Source: Buddleja alternifolia (taxonomy: Eukaryota; Streptophyta; Magnoliopsida; Lamiales; Scrophulariaceae). Taken from it: a DNA stretch of 64,000 nucleotides. The position numbers were made by a program, and so were the translations under genes. Of this stretch, positions 35,380 through 48,297 are shown piece by piece (within the stretch, counting starts at the first letter, position 1; each line of letters opens with the position of its first letter). The stretch is from positions 37,996,503 through 38,060,502 of the forward strand of contig CM033396.1 of NCBI GenBank assembly GCA_019426215.1. Direction: 5' to 3'. Below the pieces are notes generated by a model. That model saw only the letters and a list, made by a program, of their open reading frames with translations. It did no database searches and had not been told where the DNA came from.

Positions 35380-36618
35380 TTACGTCCACGGCTCTTCCTC
35401 ATTCTCCTGATAGTTTATATCCTCTTCACGATCTGGAACTTGAATATTGTTTCCCAAATACATGAGGTTTCTAATTTCTTCAAGAAAGGATACTAACTCC
35501 ATGTTGTTATCATGTTGATCACCAAATTTCTCCCCTCCATTCTCAGTATTGAATCCTCCTCTATCCGGGGATTTATCCTCCCGCTCCTTGTTCCCAACAT
35601 TATCTTCGTCCTCCTGGCTCTCGTTTTCGTCCACCATATTTTGATTCTTTTCCAAATTATTTTTTTCACCATTAACATTCCAACCTTCTCCTTTTCCCCA
35701 TCTTTGTAAGATTCATTTTATTGGTGCCTCCATCGTTGATTTTCCTCGTATTTTGTCAATTTTACCACGAAGGTCTCCTTTTTCAAGCCAGATTGGTGCG
35801 GTCAAGTCTTCAAGGCCCACGCTGTTCTCCGCTGACACTGTCTTCTCCATGCTAGCCAAACATGATGATATAGTATGACCTCTATGACGGCATATTGAGC
35901 AATATTGTGGAATGCCTTCATATTGAAGTTTTAGATAACACATCTTCCCTTCCACTTGTACCGGTATGTCTTGTTGTAGTCTGTCAAGAACGTTAATCTC
36001 TATGCAAATACGTGCCACCGTTGGGTTATCGATAACGGTTGTGGATTCATCAAGTTTAAGAGGTTTTCCAATCAAGCTAGCCACATGATAGAGGAATTGA
36101 CGGTGAAACCAGTGTGGTTTCAAGCCTAAAATTTTCACCCAAATCGGCATAATAGGGGATTCCTCCTTCGGATCAAAATCTGGCGTCCACTTCAAAACAC
36201 GCATTGGGAATCCGTCGAAATACCACATCTGTTTAAGCCATATTCTTGTGTAATCATTCGAATCAAACAATCTGATCCAAACATGTTTGTTATCTAGCAC
36301 CCCGATTTTAAAATCCTTCATTAATAGTCCAAGGGCTGCAAATTTCGCACGTAATCTCGTCATGGTTGGATACCCGTGTGAGAATTTTCCAACAAGGGAA
36401 TATTGGAAGGGAGCCGCCATGAAATTGTCCTCCTCTTTCGAAAGGAAAATAGTTTTCTTGCCATTAATAGTTGCTGTTGAGCCAATTACCTTAGAATCCA
36501 CGCCTGGAACGAAAGATTTTCACGTAGCGCGATCCGCCCATTCTTGAGGCCTAGAATTTCCTTTTAACGATTCTGCGTAGGAGATAATCGGAGTAGTTGT
36601 AGGGGCTGGCGGTTCCAT
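35380..36618 (-). pseudogene. LINE ORF1 (DUF4283 plus zinc knuckle), two stops
   Basis: RNA-binding protein of a plant L1-like LINE. One frame runs from ATG 36618 to TAA 35380, broken by TGA at 36520-36522 (codon 33) and TGA at 35713-35715. The central part has the DUF4283 style: VGKFSHGYPTMTRLRAKFA, then MWYFDGFPMRVLKWTPDFD. A zinc knuckle CSICRHRGHTISSC follows (C-x2-C-x4-H-x4-C). After the second stop the frame goes on into an acidic, E/N-rich tail. ORF1 lies 122 bp upstream of ORF2, as in related LINEs. Confidence 0.85.
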
Positions 36619-37515
36619 TGGATGATGGCGTTGAAACGACGCCTAGGTTAAGAGCTCTTCTTCCTGAAATTTCGGATCTGCTGCTGTAGATGGCGTCTTC
36701 TTCCCTTTGGATGCTTACGTGAATCAATCAATTAAAACTGATTAACTGTGAGATACTTGTTATTAATTAGTATTTGGTTTTTTTGGTGCACCCTAAATAA
36801 AGCAAGAGTTGTAGCAATCCTTCTCATGGTATGATTGTCTACATAGTAGCATTAGGAAATGTAAACATAATAGATAGTTCTTAGTTCTTACTAGTATCTT
36901 CCTTAACAATAATCCTTCTCATCGTCTATTTTTTACTTTTTAAATTACTTTTCTCTTCACTTCATGTTGCTTTTTTTTTTTTCTTTTAAACATTTCTCTT
37001 CACTTCGTGGAAAAATTGCTGTATTAATCTTATAAAATAGGTCATGTTATAATTTTGTTTACAAATTTACAATATTAATCTCATGATATGATGTATTTTT
37101 TTTTACATATTTAGTCAAAACCATCATAAAATGAATGAAAATTGTTGGCTTGATCACATACGTACCTTGTACGTGTAACCTTTACTTAATTTGTGAATAT
37201 TTAATAAAACTCTTAATGGGGCGTGCATGTCACACGTGAATTTCATATTCTTTTAAACGGGTGAAACCAAAGTTGCTAACAAAAGGAATCATAAAGGACT
37301 CTTTTTACAACACTCAAAACACGACTAAAATTACAATAGGCTCTATCTTGTGTAACCAATATTTCTATTTTCTGCACTTTCCTTTCTTTTAAAAACAAAA
37401 CATAGGTACATACATATTACCCATTTTCTTCGTGAGGATAAAATATCAAATCCCGCATTTAATTAGACTTGAAAAACATGACTGTTAAATAGCTAGGTTA
37501 CTTTAGGTCTAGGTT
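36619..37515. other. LINE 5' region and AT-rich DNA; possible old MITE
   Basis: 36619-36720 is probably the LINE 5' UTR. Around 37015-37350 the phrases 'gaaaaattgctgtattaatct' and 'acgactaaaattacaatagg' are roughly inverted and resemble the arms of the MITE near 49950, suggesting a decayed foldback element. No gene seen. Confidence 0.4.
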
Positions 37516-37520
37516 ACTTG

Positions 37521-38628
37521 TGTTGGCATTTGTGGGTATATGAAAAAGTGTGTGAACACCACTTTTGCGTATGAAATTCGAACACCATAAGTATCGGGGA
37601 TACTAAGTTGTATTGGATATTTTTATTCTACTCCGAGAGTAGATTAGTTTAGCATTTCGAATTTCTCAATTCGGAGTTGAAACGAATGAGAAATTAATTG
37701 CTAATGTTGGGTGTTTGAATGTGTATATCCCACATTGGATATAAACCATAAGTTGTATGAGTTTATATACATTTGCCTAAAGGTAAAGGGTTGGCCCTTT
37801 GGGTCATCCACTTTGGTCCTTTGTGTGAAGGGGGGAAGAGCTATGTAATTGTGTCTTGTCCCAATTTCTTAGCTCCTCACTCGGGCGGTCCGGTGGACCG
37901 GACCGGACCACGGACCACGGGCCGGGGTCGGGATCGGGATCGGGTCGCGGGTCGCGGGTCGTTGGGCCTTGGGCTTTGGCTGAGATGTGTGGTTGTTGGG
38001 CTTTGGACCTCTTCTTATCTTTTTGAGCCAAAGTTTAATTAATTTAATTAATTGGGCCCAGTTCTCTTTTGAGCCAAAATTAACTAATTAATTTAGGCCC
38101 ATTTCCAGTTTCTTCTTCTAGAAACCAGCAAGGCATGTCTCCTGTTCCTTTATCATGCTGAAGATTTCAGACGTTTCCTTACCTGTCTCCAGCCGAAATT
38201 GCCAGCCGAAAGTTGAAGTGTTTTGTTTCTTTTGGAGCCGAAACTTTTGACATTCATCAGCTGATTCTTTTTGGCTTTCTATTTTGGTTTTCAATCTGAT
38301 TTTGTTGCCTATAAAAAGGCTCTCCCAGGTTGTGTTCAAACCACACCAAAAACAGAAAATAATTCTGCATTGTCTCAAAGCATTCTACATACATAAAAAT
38401 ACTGAGAGTTCTTGGGCAAATATAGTTCGTGGGTTTTGTTCTTGAAGTGGTTCAATTACAAATATATAATCGTTGTATCTTGGGAAGTTAATTGCACGAT
38501 CCCGTACCACCGTAGGCGGGGCAATATAGCTTTAAGGATAGAGAGTTCATCTCTCGCCTCGATTGTCATATTGTTCGTCGTATTACTATTTTCAGAGATT
38601 TTCTTACAAAGTGCACAGATTTGCAACA
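37521..38628 (+). repeat. 5' LTR of the second copia element
   Basis: Begins TGTTGGCATTTG and ends TTTGCAACA. TATA box TATAAAAAG at 38310-38318. A GC-rich block at 37881-37965 is made of short units such as CGGACC, CGGGAT and CGGGTCG. It differs in unit number from the 3' LTR and has an extra 58-bp segment near 38051-38109. Confidence 0.93.
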
Positions 38629-38686
38629 AGCTTAAAGCTATATCTATTTTGTTGTTAATTTTTGTGCTTGTTCGAACATTCTGGAA

Positions 38687-41600
38687 ATGGCTCATTTCGA
38701 TTCTAATGAAAATGCTGCTGCTGCTCTCGACTTTGGACTTGGACCTGGAGCTGGTCTCGGTCTTGGTCTTCCTTCTGGTTTTGCCTCGGGTTCAGGGGTT
38801 AGGTCCGGTTCAGGCTCTGGTCCGAATACACCGGTTGTAACTCCAGTTATTCCGGTAATTCAGGCTCGGACTGAAAGGCTAACTCCGATTGTACCACCGG
38901 TGAATACAAGTATCCCGGCACAGGCTGAAAGGACAACGAAGTTCAGCGGGGTTGACTTCAAACGTTGGCAACAAAAGATGATTTTTTATCTAACTACTTT
39001 GAACCTGGCAAGGTTCTTACGGGAAGACGCCCCGTCTGTCCCTGAAGATTCTGACGATGTTCAAATGAGAACGGCATATGATGCCTGGCAACACTGTGAT
39101 TTCCTTTGCAGGAATTACGTGCTCAATGGTTTGGATGATTCACTTTATAGTGTTTATCACTCCATGAAATCGTCAAAAGACCTCTGGGAGGCATTACATA
39201 ATAAGTATAGAACTGATGACGCTGGACTGAAAAAGTTCATGGTCGCAAAGTTCTTAGACTTCAAAATGATGGACTCTAAGTCCGTCGTAAGCCAGGTCCA
39301 AGAGCTTCAGATTATAATACATGAAGTTCATGCCGAGGAAATGGCTTTGAGTGAGAATTTTCAAGTGGGGTCTGTGATTGAAAAATTACCGCCCTCATGG
39401 AATGAATTCAAGAACTACCTAAGGCTTAAACGAAAGGAGATGAGCTTAGAAGAGTTGGTTGTCAGGCTCAGAATTGAGGAAGACAACCGGGCTTCTATCA
39501 GAAGAGCTCCTGTTCCACCAATGGCTAACGTCGTTGAAGTTCCGGAAAGTTCTAACCGAAAAATAAAGTTCCAAGGGAATTTTCAGTCCCAGAAAAATCA
39601 AGCTGGGAAAGGAAAGCCGAAACATGGTGACGGCTCTGACGGTGGTTGCTTTAATTGCGGCCGTACTGGTCATTGGGCTAAAGACTGTAGACAACCCAAG
39701 AAAATTAATTATCAGTCACGAAAGAAAGGTTCTGGCAAGTATAAAGGCAAGAATCAGGTTCAGAACAACGTTCCGAACCAGGTGCAAAATCATGTGCACT
39801 TAGCTGTTGATGATGTCCAGGGCATCAATGAGTTAATTGACGACCTGTCAAATAAACAGGTGCCAATCGATCTAACTAATCTTGATCTGACTGCCGTCGT
39901 GTTCGAAGCCAATATGGTGGACAACTCGAGGGAGTGGTTCATAGACACTGGGGCTACACGCCACATCTGTTCCGACAGAGATGCTTTCTCGTCCTATTCC
40001 CCAACTGAAGGACGAAGATTGTTTATGGGAAATTCAACCACTTCACCAGTGGTTGGAATGGGGAAAGTTGTGCTGAAGATGACTTCAGGCAAAGAACTGA
40101 CATTGACTGAAGTTCTTCATGTTCCGGAGATTCGAAAGAATTTGGTGTCCGGTTCAACTTTGGTCAAGAATGGGTTCAAGATTGTCTTCGAAGCTGATAG
40201 GTTTTCTTTGACTAAAAGAGGAATTTATGTAGGAAAAGGTTACCTTGAGCAGGGCCTTTTCAAAATGAATGTAATGAATGTAATTCGCTCTCTTGTAATT
40301 GAAAACGGTGGAAATAAAAGGATTGAGAATTCTGTTTATTTGCTTGAGTATTCTAATTTGTGGCATGTTAGACTAGGACATGTCAATTATAATACTATTC
40401 GAAGATTGGTCAACTTGAATTTATTACCAACTTTTAAAGTTGAAAATGAACATAAATGTGAAATTTGTGTTAAGGCAAAGCTAGTCAAACAACCATTTCC
40501 TTCAGTGGAAAGAAACACCGCACCTCTAGAACTTATTCACAGTGATATCTGTGATTTGAAGTTTGTGCAAACTAGAGGTGGGAAAAAGTATTTCATTACA
40601 TTCATAGATGACTGCACAAAGTATTGTTATGTGTATTTACTAAGAAGTAAAGACGAAGCGCTTGGAGCGTTTACACATTACAAAACTGAAGTTGAAAATC
40701 AACTTGAGAAAAGAATAAAATCTATCCGAAGTGATAGAGGTGGAGAATACGGAGCGCCGTTTGATGAATTCTGTACCGACTCTGGAATTATTCATCAAAC
40801 AACGGCACCATACTCACCTCAATCCAATGGCATTGCTGAATGCAAGAATCGCACTCTCAAAGAAATGATGAATGCGATGTTGTTAAATTCTGGATTACCG
40901 CAGAATTTGTGGGGGGAGGCGATCCTCTCCGCCAACTATATCCTTAACAAGATTCCCCACAAAAGTAGGAGTGAGACTCCGTACGAACTTTGGAAAGGTC
41001 AAAAGCCTTCTTACAAGTACCTCAAAGTGTGGGGGTGTTTGGCTAAGGTAGAAATACCCAAACCCAAACAAGTTAAGATAGGGCCTAAGACTATTGATTG
41101 CATATTCATAGGTTATGCACTTAATAGTAGCTCCTATCGATTTCTGGTTCATAAATCAGAAATATCTGAGATTCATGAAGGTACTATCATGGAATCTAGA
41201 AATGCTTCGTTTTTTTAGGATGTCTTTCCAAGTAAGGAAAGAAATGAGCAAGTTCCTCTTAAAAGAACATTTGATGAGTCTACGAGTAGTTCTAATCCTG
41301 GGGATGAAGAACCACGTCGTAGCAAAAGGGCAAGAGTGCCTAAATCATTTGGTCCCGATTTTGTTTCATATACATTAGAAGGGGAGCCAAATACGATTAA
41401 AGAAGCTATGTCCGGTCCAGATGCTCAACTCTGGAAAGAGTCTATCAACAGTGAAATCGAGTCTATTTTACACAACCATACCTGGGAGTTGGTTGATCTT
41501 CCAAAGGGAAGTAAGCCTTTAGGCTGTAAATGGATTCTGAAAAGAAAGTATAAGACTGATGGAACTATTGATAAGTATAAGGCCCGTTTGGTAGTCAAAG

Positions 41601-42734
41601 GATACCGACAAACGGAAGGCCTTGATTTCTTCGATACTTATTCTCCGGTAACCAGAATAACATCCATAAGATTATTCATCGTTATTGCCGCATTACAAAA
41701 CCTTGAGATACATCAAATGGATGTTAAGACTGCGTTTCTGAACGGAGAATTAGATGAAGAAATATACATGGAACAACCCGAGGGGTATGTTGCTCCTGGA
41801 AAGGAGAAGAAAGTGTGTAAACTTGTAAAGTCACTTTACGGACTTAAACAAGCGCCAAAACAGTGGCATGAAAAGTTTGATAGCACGATGTTGTTAAATG
41901 GTTTCAAGATCAACGAATGTGATAAATGCGTGTATGTTAGACAAACACATAACGCATATGTCATCGTGTGTCTATATGTAGATGACATGTTGATAATGGG
42001 TAGTAATCATGAAATCATCATGAATACTAAAGGCATGTTAAAGAAGAACTTTGACATGAAGGATATGGGACTTGCAGACGTCATCTTAGGGATTAAAATC
42101 CTGAGGACTTCTGAAGGACTAGTCTTATCGCAATCTCATTACGTTGAGACGGTTTTGGAAAAATTCCTTCCTAGCGATAGTGCACCAGTCAAGACGCCAG
42201 TGGACTTGACGTTCATCTACGCAAGAACCATGGCGAACCCGTATCGCAGTTAGAATATGCTAGGATAATTGGGAGTGTGATGTATATCATGAACTGTACT
42301 CGCCCTGATCTAGCTTATTCTATGAGCAAGTTGAGTAGGTTCACGAGTAATCCAAGTGTAGAGCATTGGAATGCTTTAACTAGAGTTCTTAAGTATTTAA
42401 AGTATACTAAAGAATATGGATTACACTACTCCAAATATCCAGCTGTAATTGAGGGATACAGTGATGCTAATTGGATATCAGACACGAATGACTCCAAGTC
42501 CACAAGTGGGTATGTATTTACCGTTGGTGGAGGAGCGCTGTCGTGGAAATCTTCTAAGCAAACTTGCATAGCCCGTTCCACAATGGAATCAGAATTCATA
42601 GCTTTAGATAAGGCTGGTGAAGAAGCTGAGTGGCTAAGAAATTTCTTAGAAGATGTTTCCTGTTGGGAAAAACCTGTGCCTCCGATTTTGATTCATTGCG
42701 ACTGTATGTCGGCAATTGGGAGGGCTCAGAGTAG

Positions 42735-42770
<36 letters not shown>

Positions 42771-42924
42771 GCATAATACCATTAAGCAGTTGATCTCTAA
42801 CGGGATTATTTCCATTGATTATGTGAAATCAAAAGAGAATATTGCAGATCCTTTGACGAAAGGATTGCCTAGAGATCAAATATGCTACCTATCAAGAGGA
42901 ATGGGGTTAAAGTCTACAAATTAA
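38687..42924 (+). pseudogene. Copia gag-pol polyprotein, one stop and one frameshift
   Basis: The ATG at 38687 lies only 58 nt after the LTR. Gag starts with a glycine/serine-rich leader, then the UBN2 region ([15 protein letters not shown]) and zinc knuckle [14 protein letters not shown]. Protease carries the DTG motif in [15 protein letters not shown]. The integrase zinc finger spans [12 protein letters not shown] and CEICVKAK. The integrase core has [15 protein letters not shown] and RSDRGGEY, all in frame. A TAG at 41216-41218 then breaks the frame. Reverse transcriptase continues in the same frame with FLNGELDEEIYMEQPEGY and CLYVDDMLIMGS. A frameshift near 42205-42220 moves to a second frame, which holds RNase H ([20 protein letters not shown]) and ends at 42924. 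Everything else is intact. Confidence 0.92.
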
Positions 42925-43492
42925 AAATTGACACAGCGGTAACCCAACCATATTGACTGGAGATCCCAAGATCATGGTTCAATGGGACAACTAAGTTGTG
43001 AAAATTCTGGAGAGCACTTAAGAGTTTAATAAACTCTAAACCCATTGCCTAGGATAAAGAAGTGCATCCTACAAGTGTAGCAAAGGGTAAGTCTGAACTT
43101 TTAATGATTCCTATACTGTCATGAAAATGAAGTGGAGTATGGTAGGATACTCTTAAATAGGAGATCACCTATGTAAGTGTGAGGTGTAGGCCGCCTCAAC
43201 ATTGGGTAAAATGTAAACATTTATGAAACCAAGAGAGGGCGCCATGGCCAAAATGGGTCCAACAGTGAGAACCAAAAAATTTGCTTAGAAAATTTATCAT
43301 GTGAATATCATTGTCTGGTTTTACACGAACGGCTGAACAATTCAAGGCATCATGTTCATTGGGTAGCCTAGTAAATCCGATGATATCTCACTAAGAAAGG
43401 TTCAAAGCCAAAAGCTACCTCTTCTGATGTGATAAAAAGTCGTTTGAACTCTCAGTTTCATGCATTGCATTAATTTCATTCGTGTGGGGGAT

Positions 43493-44574
43493 TGTTGGCA
43501 TTTGTGGGTATATGAAAAAGTGTGTGAACACCACTTTTGCGTATGAAATTCGAACACCATAAGTATCGGGGATACTAAGTTGTATTGGATATTTTTATTC
43601 TACTCCGAGAGTAGATTAGTTTAGCATTTCGAATTTCTCAATTCGGAGTTGAAACGAATGAGAAATTAATTGCTAATGTTGGGTGTTTGAATGTGTATAT
43701 CCCACATTGGATATAAACCATAAGTTGTATGAGTTTATATACATTTGCCTAAAGGTAAAGAGTTGGCCCTTTGGGTCATCCGCTTTGGTCCTTTGTGTGA
43801 AGGGGGAAAGAGCTATGTAATTGTGTCTTGGCCCAATTTCTTAGCTCCTCACTCGGACGGTCCGGTGGACCGGACCGGACCTCGGACCTCGGACCTCGGA
43901 CCACGGACCACGGACCACGGGCTCGGGCTCGGGCCGGGGCCGGGGCCGGGATCGGGTCGCGGGTCGTTGGGCCTTGGGCTTTGGCTGAGATGTGTGGTTG
44001 TTGGGCTTTGGACCTCTTCTTATCTTTTTGAGCCAAAGTTTAATTAATTTGATTAATTGGGCCCTAGAAACCAGCAAGGCATATCTCCTGTTCCTTTCTC
44101 ATGCTGAAGATTTCAGACGTTTCCTTACCTGTCTCCAGCAGAAATTGCCAGCCGAAAGTTGAAATGTTTTGTTTCTTTTGGAGCCGAAACTTTTGACATT
44201 CATCAGCTGATTCTTTTTGGCTTTCTATTTTGGTTTTCAATCTGATTTTGTTGCCTATAAAAAGGCTCTCCCAGGTTGTGTTCAAACCACACCAAAAACA
44301 GAAAATAATTCTGCATTGTCTCAAAGCATTCTACATACATAAAAATACTGAGAGTTCTTGGGCAAATATAGTTCGTGGGTTTTGTTCTTGAAGTGGTTCA
44401 ATTACAAATATATAATCGTTGTATCTTGGGAAGTTAATTGCACGATCCCGTACCACCGTAGGCGGGGCAATATAGCTTTAAGGATAGAGAGTTCATCTCT
44501 CGCCTCGATTGTCATATTGTTCGTCGTATTACTATTTTCAGAGATTTTCTTACAAAGTGCACAGATTTGCAACA
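43493..44574 (+). repeat. 3' LTR of the second copia element
   Basis: Matches 37521-38628. The GC-rich block (43857-43965) has more CGGACC-type units and added CGGGCT/CGGGGC units. TATA box at 44256-44264. It ends AACA and is followed by the ACTTG duplication. Confidence 0.93.
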
Positions 44575-44579
44575 ACTTG

Positions 44580-45061
44580 ACTTTAAGTTAAAGTTCCTAG
44601 CAAGATAGACCGCTTGTTTAAGAATAATTTACTACGTGTGCACCAAAAAGGGACTGGATGCTAGGTAGAGTTTTGGGCCGGTTACTTTGCAGTTCATAAT
44701 TATTTATTTGAATTTAGTATTTCATGTTGTATTTGAATACTTTATAGGTGTACTTTAAGTACTATATACAGATAATGTGAATAATATAAATTTGCTCAAA
44801 TGTTCTGCGACCGTCACTAGGGGTGTTCGTGGTGCGGTTTCAATTTTCTTTGGCTAATTTAAAACTGAGTTGCTTAGTGTAGCTTTTTGGTAGAAAAATC
44901 TCAAATTGATAATTTGAAAAATAAATCAATGGTGCGGTTTTGAATAGTTTTGGGTGGTTTGGTGCAATTTTGCTATTTTTAACTAACAAAAAGAAAAAAC
45001 GAGTCAAACAAAACTAAAAATACATATTTCAGGATATTATCAAAAACGTACTAACCTTTTT
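44580..45061. other. No gene recognised
   Basis: AT-rich DNA. 'aggggtgttcgtggtgcggtttcaattttc' (44819-44848) resembles the subterminal part of some hAT MITEs, but no matching right end was found. Confidence 0.35.
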
Positions 45062-45122
45062 AACAGTATCTATATCTATCTCTATCTCTATATCTATATC
45101 TGTATCTATACCTATATCTATA
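45062..45122. repeat. TATCTA microsatellite
   Basis: About ten imperfect units of TATCTA run directly into the Helitron 5' end at 45123. A shorter TATCTA tract also abuts the second Helitron copy at 55730-55759. Confidence 0.9.
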
Positions 45123-48100
45123 TCTATACTATTATAAAAGAGTGGATCTTGGAAGTGTTTCTTTCAATTGTAAAAAGACCGTTTAGTCCTTAATTGAAAA
45201 TGAATGCAATAATGTGCACCCCTAACATTTAGTGCCACAAATCCTAACATTTAGTTCTCATTAATAATTGCATTAATGTGCACCACTAACATTTAGTCCC
45301 ACTAATCCTAACATTTATTTCACATTAATAATTGCAATAATGTGCAGCCCTAACATTTAGTCCCACTTCCCATTAATAATATAATACAAGCAGCAACGTT
45401 TGAACTCCTAAACAAGTCAAGCAACTTTTGACCATTCATGTAAGGTTATCAAGGGGTCATTTTAAGCAATTAGCATATAATTAACAAAAAAAAACTCCAT
45501 ACTCACCAATTTATGAGAAACTATCGAATTCCAGTAAAAGTTTAAGGGTCACCGTATAATCTTGAAGCCTAAGGGTCACAATACGTTTGGAAAGTTACAA
45601 TGTCAACGCTAGTGAGAAGTTGCATCCTCCCCCAAAATTTTTGTACTGTTGTAATAATCCTTTTCAGCTATTCGGCTCCTACTATCCGACTCCTACTAAG
45701 AAATGTTTTGGGTAAAGGAATTTTTTTTTTATAGATTATCGATTGAGTTATCACATTATGTTGATATTTGTTTCACATGGCAAAAGTGAGCAGCAATGTG
45801 ATTAGAGATTATAGAAAAAGACATTTATAGATTAGTTATTTTCAGACTAATCTGTAAATGTTCAAATTCTAAAGATCTTTTTTATTTTATTTTTGACATT
45901 GGCTTGCAGTAAATTGAAGATTTATCTCAAGCGGGTAAAGAAAAATAAAATGCATTTAATTTCAATATTTTGTGATTAGCTTTTCAAGTTAACACATGCC
46001 ACCAGTTTCATGTTTTGCTAAGAAGGCGGGATGAGGGAGATCGAAAAAAATGTCCTCAACAACTAAACTATATGCTTTTCATTTCCGAAAAGCACTTTAA
46101 TTATATTATATTTTTATTTCAAGAATTATGTGGTGTATAAACATGTACATATGATTAGTTTGGTATAGGATTTGCTCTTGTCTCTAATAATGATATGACA
46201 AGGTAAACACTAAGGAATAACATAATTAGGTGATCTAACAGTAAATTGTATACCAATTAACTGAGTATCAAGAATTATGAAACTTAGTAGTTTTTTCTTT
46301 TTCTTTTTGGTGGTAATGAAACTTACTAGTAATACCATCACAATATTTAATATTTTTTTCTATTAATTGACTAAATAAAAACAGTAGCTCAGAAAGAACA
46401 ATAATAAATATTTTATTATTTAATGAGAAAATTGTTCACCTATGATGCTATATTGTTCGTTTGGAATTTTAGTTCTTCATTGTCCTACTACGACTTCAGT
46501 AGTGAATTTATGCCAGTTAGATTTTATTTGTTATGCAATTTAACATTAAAGTTTCTTGATTCTATACGAGAGCTTGTTTGTTTTCACTAGAATCTATACT
46601 AATATTTACCAATCAATTTTTCACATAGGAAAACAGGAGAAGTGAATTCCTCTTAAAAAAGATATCACAAATCATTTTACACAAAGATTGATCAAATTAT
46701 AAAATTGCTTTTGAATTCATTGTGAGTAGGTGTGCCTAATAGGAGTTCAATGTCCAATCGCATGTTTTGATATCTATCTAACAATGTGTCACTTTTTTAT
46801 TGATTATTATTTAAGTAAAATAATGTTTAATTTTGTTATTATTGTATATTTTCACATTTTATTTTTTACCCATCACCTTCTTTTTTCTTACTTACAACAA
46901 CTTCAGATAGTCACCTGTTCTTTTGAAGGATTAAGATTGTATTTCCAAGTTCTGTATTTTTTTTTTAAGATTTCTTTATAATTGTAAAAAGGACAAATAC
47001 TTTTGTGGCCTCTCAAATTTTATTTTTGTCCCAATTTAGTTTTTTAAGTCTAAAATGCTCCTTCTTGGCCCCTCAATCCTGAAAATCATTACCAACGTCA
47101 CAACTCCATTAGGAATGGATGAAATGTTCTCACATTTGGATCATGAAAGAGTAAAATGAAAAAAAAACAACATTTTTTTCATCAGTTTCTGACGGATTTG
47201 TGAGCTGACAAATTAAAGTGAGATGGTTTTGAGGGTTGAGGGATCGACGAGGTGCATCTTAGCATAAGAGGCGAAAGTGGGACAAAAGTAAGATTTGAGT
47301 GACCACCAGTAAAATTTGACTTTTAAAAAGTTTGCTTTATACTTAAATTTTATCTCAAATCTATAGAGGAATATCAAAATTAAAGGAAAGTATTTTTTCC
47401 CGATCGTTTCATAGATATGCTTAAAGCAAAGTATTGATAATAATTTTTGTCGTTTTAATATTCTAAAATCCGATAGTCAAGTTGAATGTTAATTAAATTG
47501 TTTGATATTATAATTTTCTGTTTGGTAGAAAATTAGTTATGAACTAATTTTATGGTAACAATCAAAGATAACATCCAAATACGTCATGTAATCTGTAACT
47601 TTAGAAAACTGGTTAGTCCTTAACTAAACGATTCAAGTGGGCTCTTGAAATGCAATTTATTTCACTTTGAATACGTGAGATGATTAGTGAACAAATGATT
47701 AGTAGATAATGTATTGCGCGTGAATTTTATAGATCATTTATAATTACAAAAGGATGAAAAGGAGATTGTTGCGATTACCCTCTAACTAGATTTATATATT
47801 ATATATATTCATTATATAACACTTTTCAATTTAAAGGACTAATTGATGTCAGTAACAATATTGTTTCGTTATTCAAGGTGGTGCCAAAAAGACAATCTTA
47901 ATATGAGCAAAATATGAATGAAAATCATTGACAAAATAAGAATGACATAAGATCTTATAAAAAATAAAACTCAATAATATTATTCTTTTAATTTATTTGA
48001 AGACCTTCTTAAGATATTAACTTTGTCATTTTAGAAACATTAATTCATCCAATATTTTGTTAATCAGAGATCAAGTACTAATTTAACTTTCTTTACTTTA

Positions 48101-48196
48101 ATCATAAATAGTTTTCTAATATATTTTAAGATTAAATTGTCTCTCATAATTTCACAGATCACATGTTTTCATGAGCAATACACGTGCTTTTGCTAG
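45123..48196 (+). mobile_element. Non-autonomous Helitron, copy 1
   Basis: Starts TCTATACTATTATAAAAG after an A, a 5' end typical of plant Helitrons. It ends with a hairpin-forming GCAATACACGTGCTTTTGC then CTAG (48193-48196). The next base is A rather than the usual T. Long colinear stretches match 55760-59752, for example 'ttgtactgttgtaataatcc', 'gaagatttatctcaagcggg' and 'aagcaaagta'. No Rep/helicase coding sequence is present. The internal segment around 46990-47330 is shared by both copies and looks like an older MITE carried along. Confidence 0.75.
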
Positions 48197-48297
48197 AGTA
48201 ACTAAATGTGATCATATATTTCAAATAGATAAGGCTAGCACAAAAGCACTAATCCAGACAAACTACATACATTATCAAAAACTTCATAAAAAGTTAT

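Larger units (their letters stand above)
37521..44574 (+). mobile_element. Ty1/copia retrotransposon, 7.1 kb
   Basis: Full structure with TSD ACTTG (37516-37520 and 44575-44579), LTRs of 1108 and 1082 bp, one gag-pol frame in copia order and a PPT (GTGGGGGAT) at 43484-43492. The element is recent but defective: one premature stop and one frameshift in gag-pol. Its LTR family is related to the solo LTR at 7432-8245. Confidence 0.93.

Noticed and set aside
37804..38031. R/P-rich ORFs in the GC-rich LTR block, both strands and both LTRs
   Set aside because: Produced by short GC-rich tandem units; no reason to think they are translated.
38412..38840. ORF across the LTR end into gag
   Set aside because: Out of frame with gag and spans the LTR boundary; it is a shadow.
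44817..45060. Possible hAT MITE end ('aggggtgttcgtggtgcgg')
   Set aside because: No matching inverted end or 8-bp duplication found nearby.
46730..46981. 83-codon hydrophobic ORF in Helitron copy 1
   Set aside because: AT-rich, not preserved as an open frame in the homologous part of copy 2.
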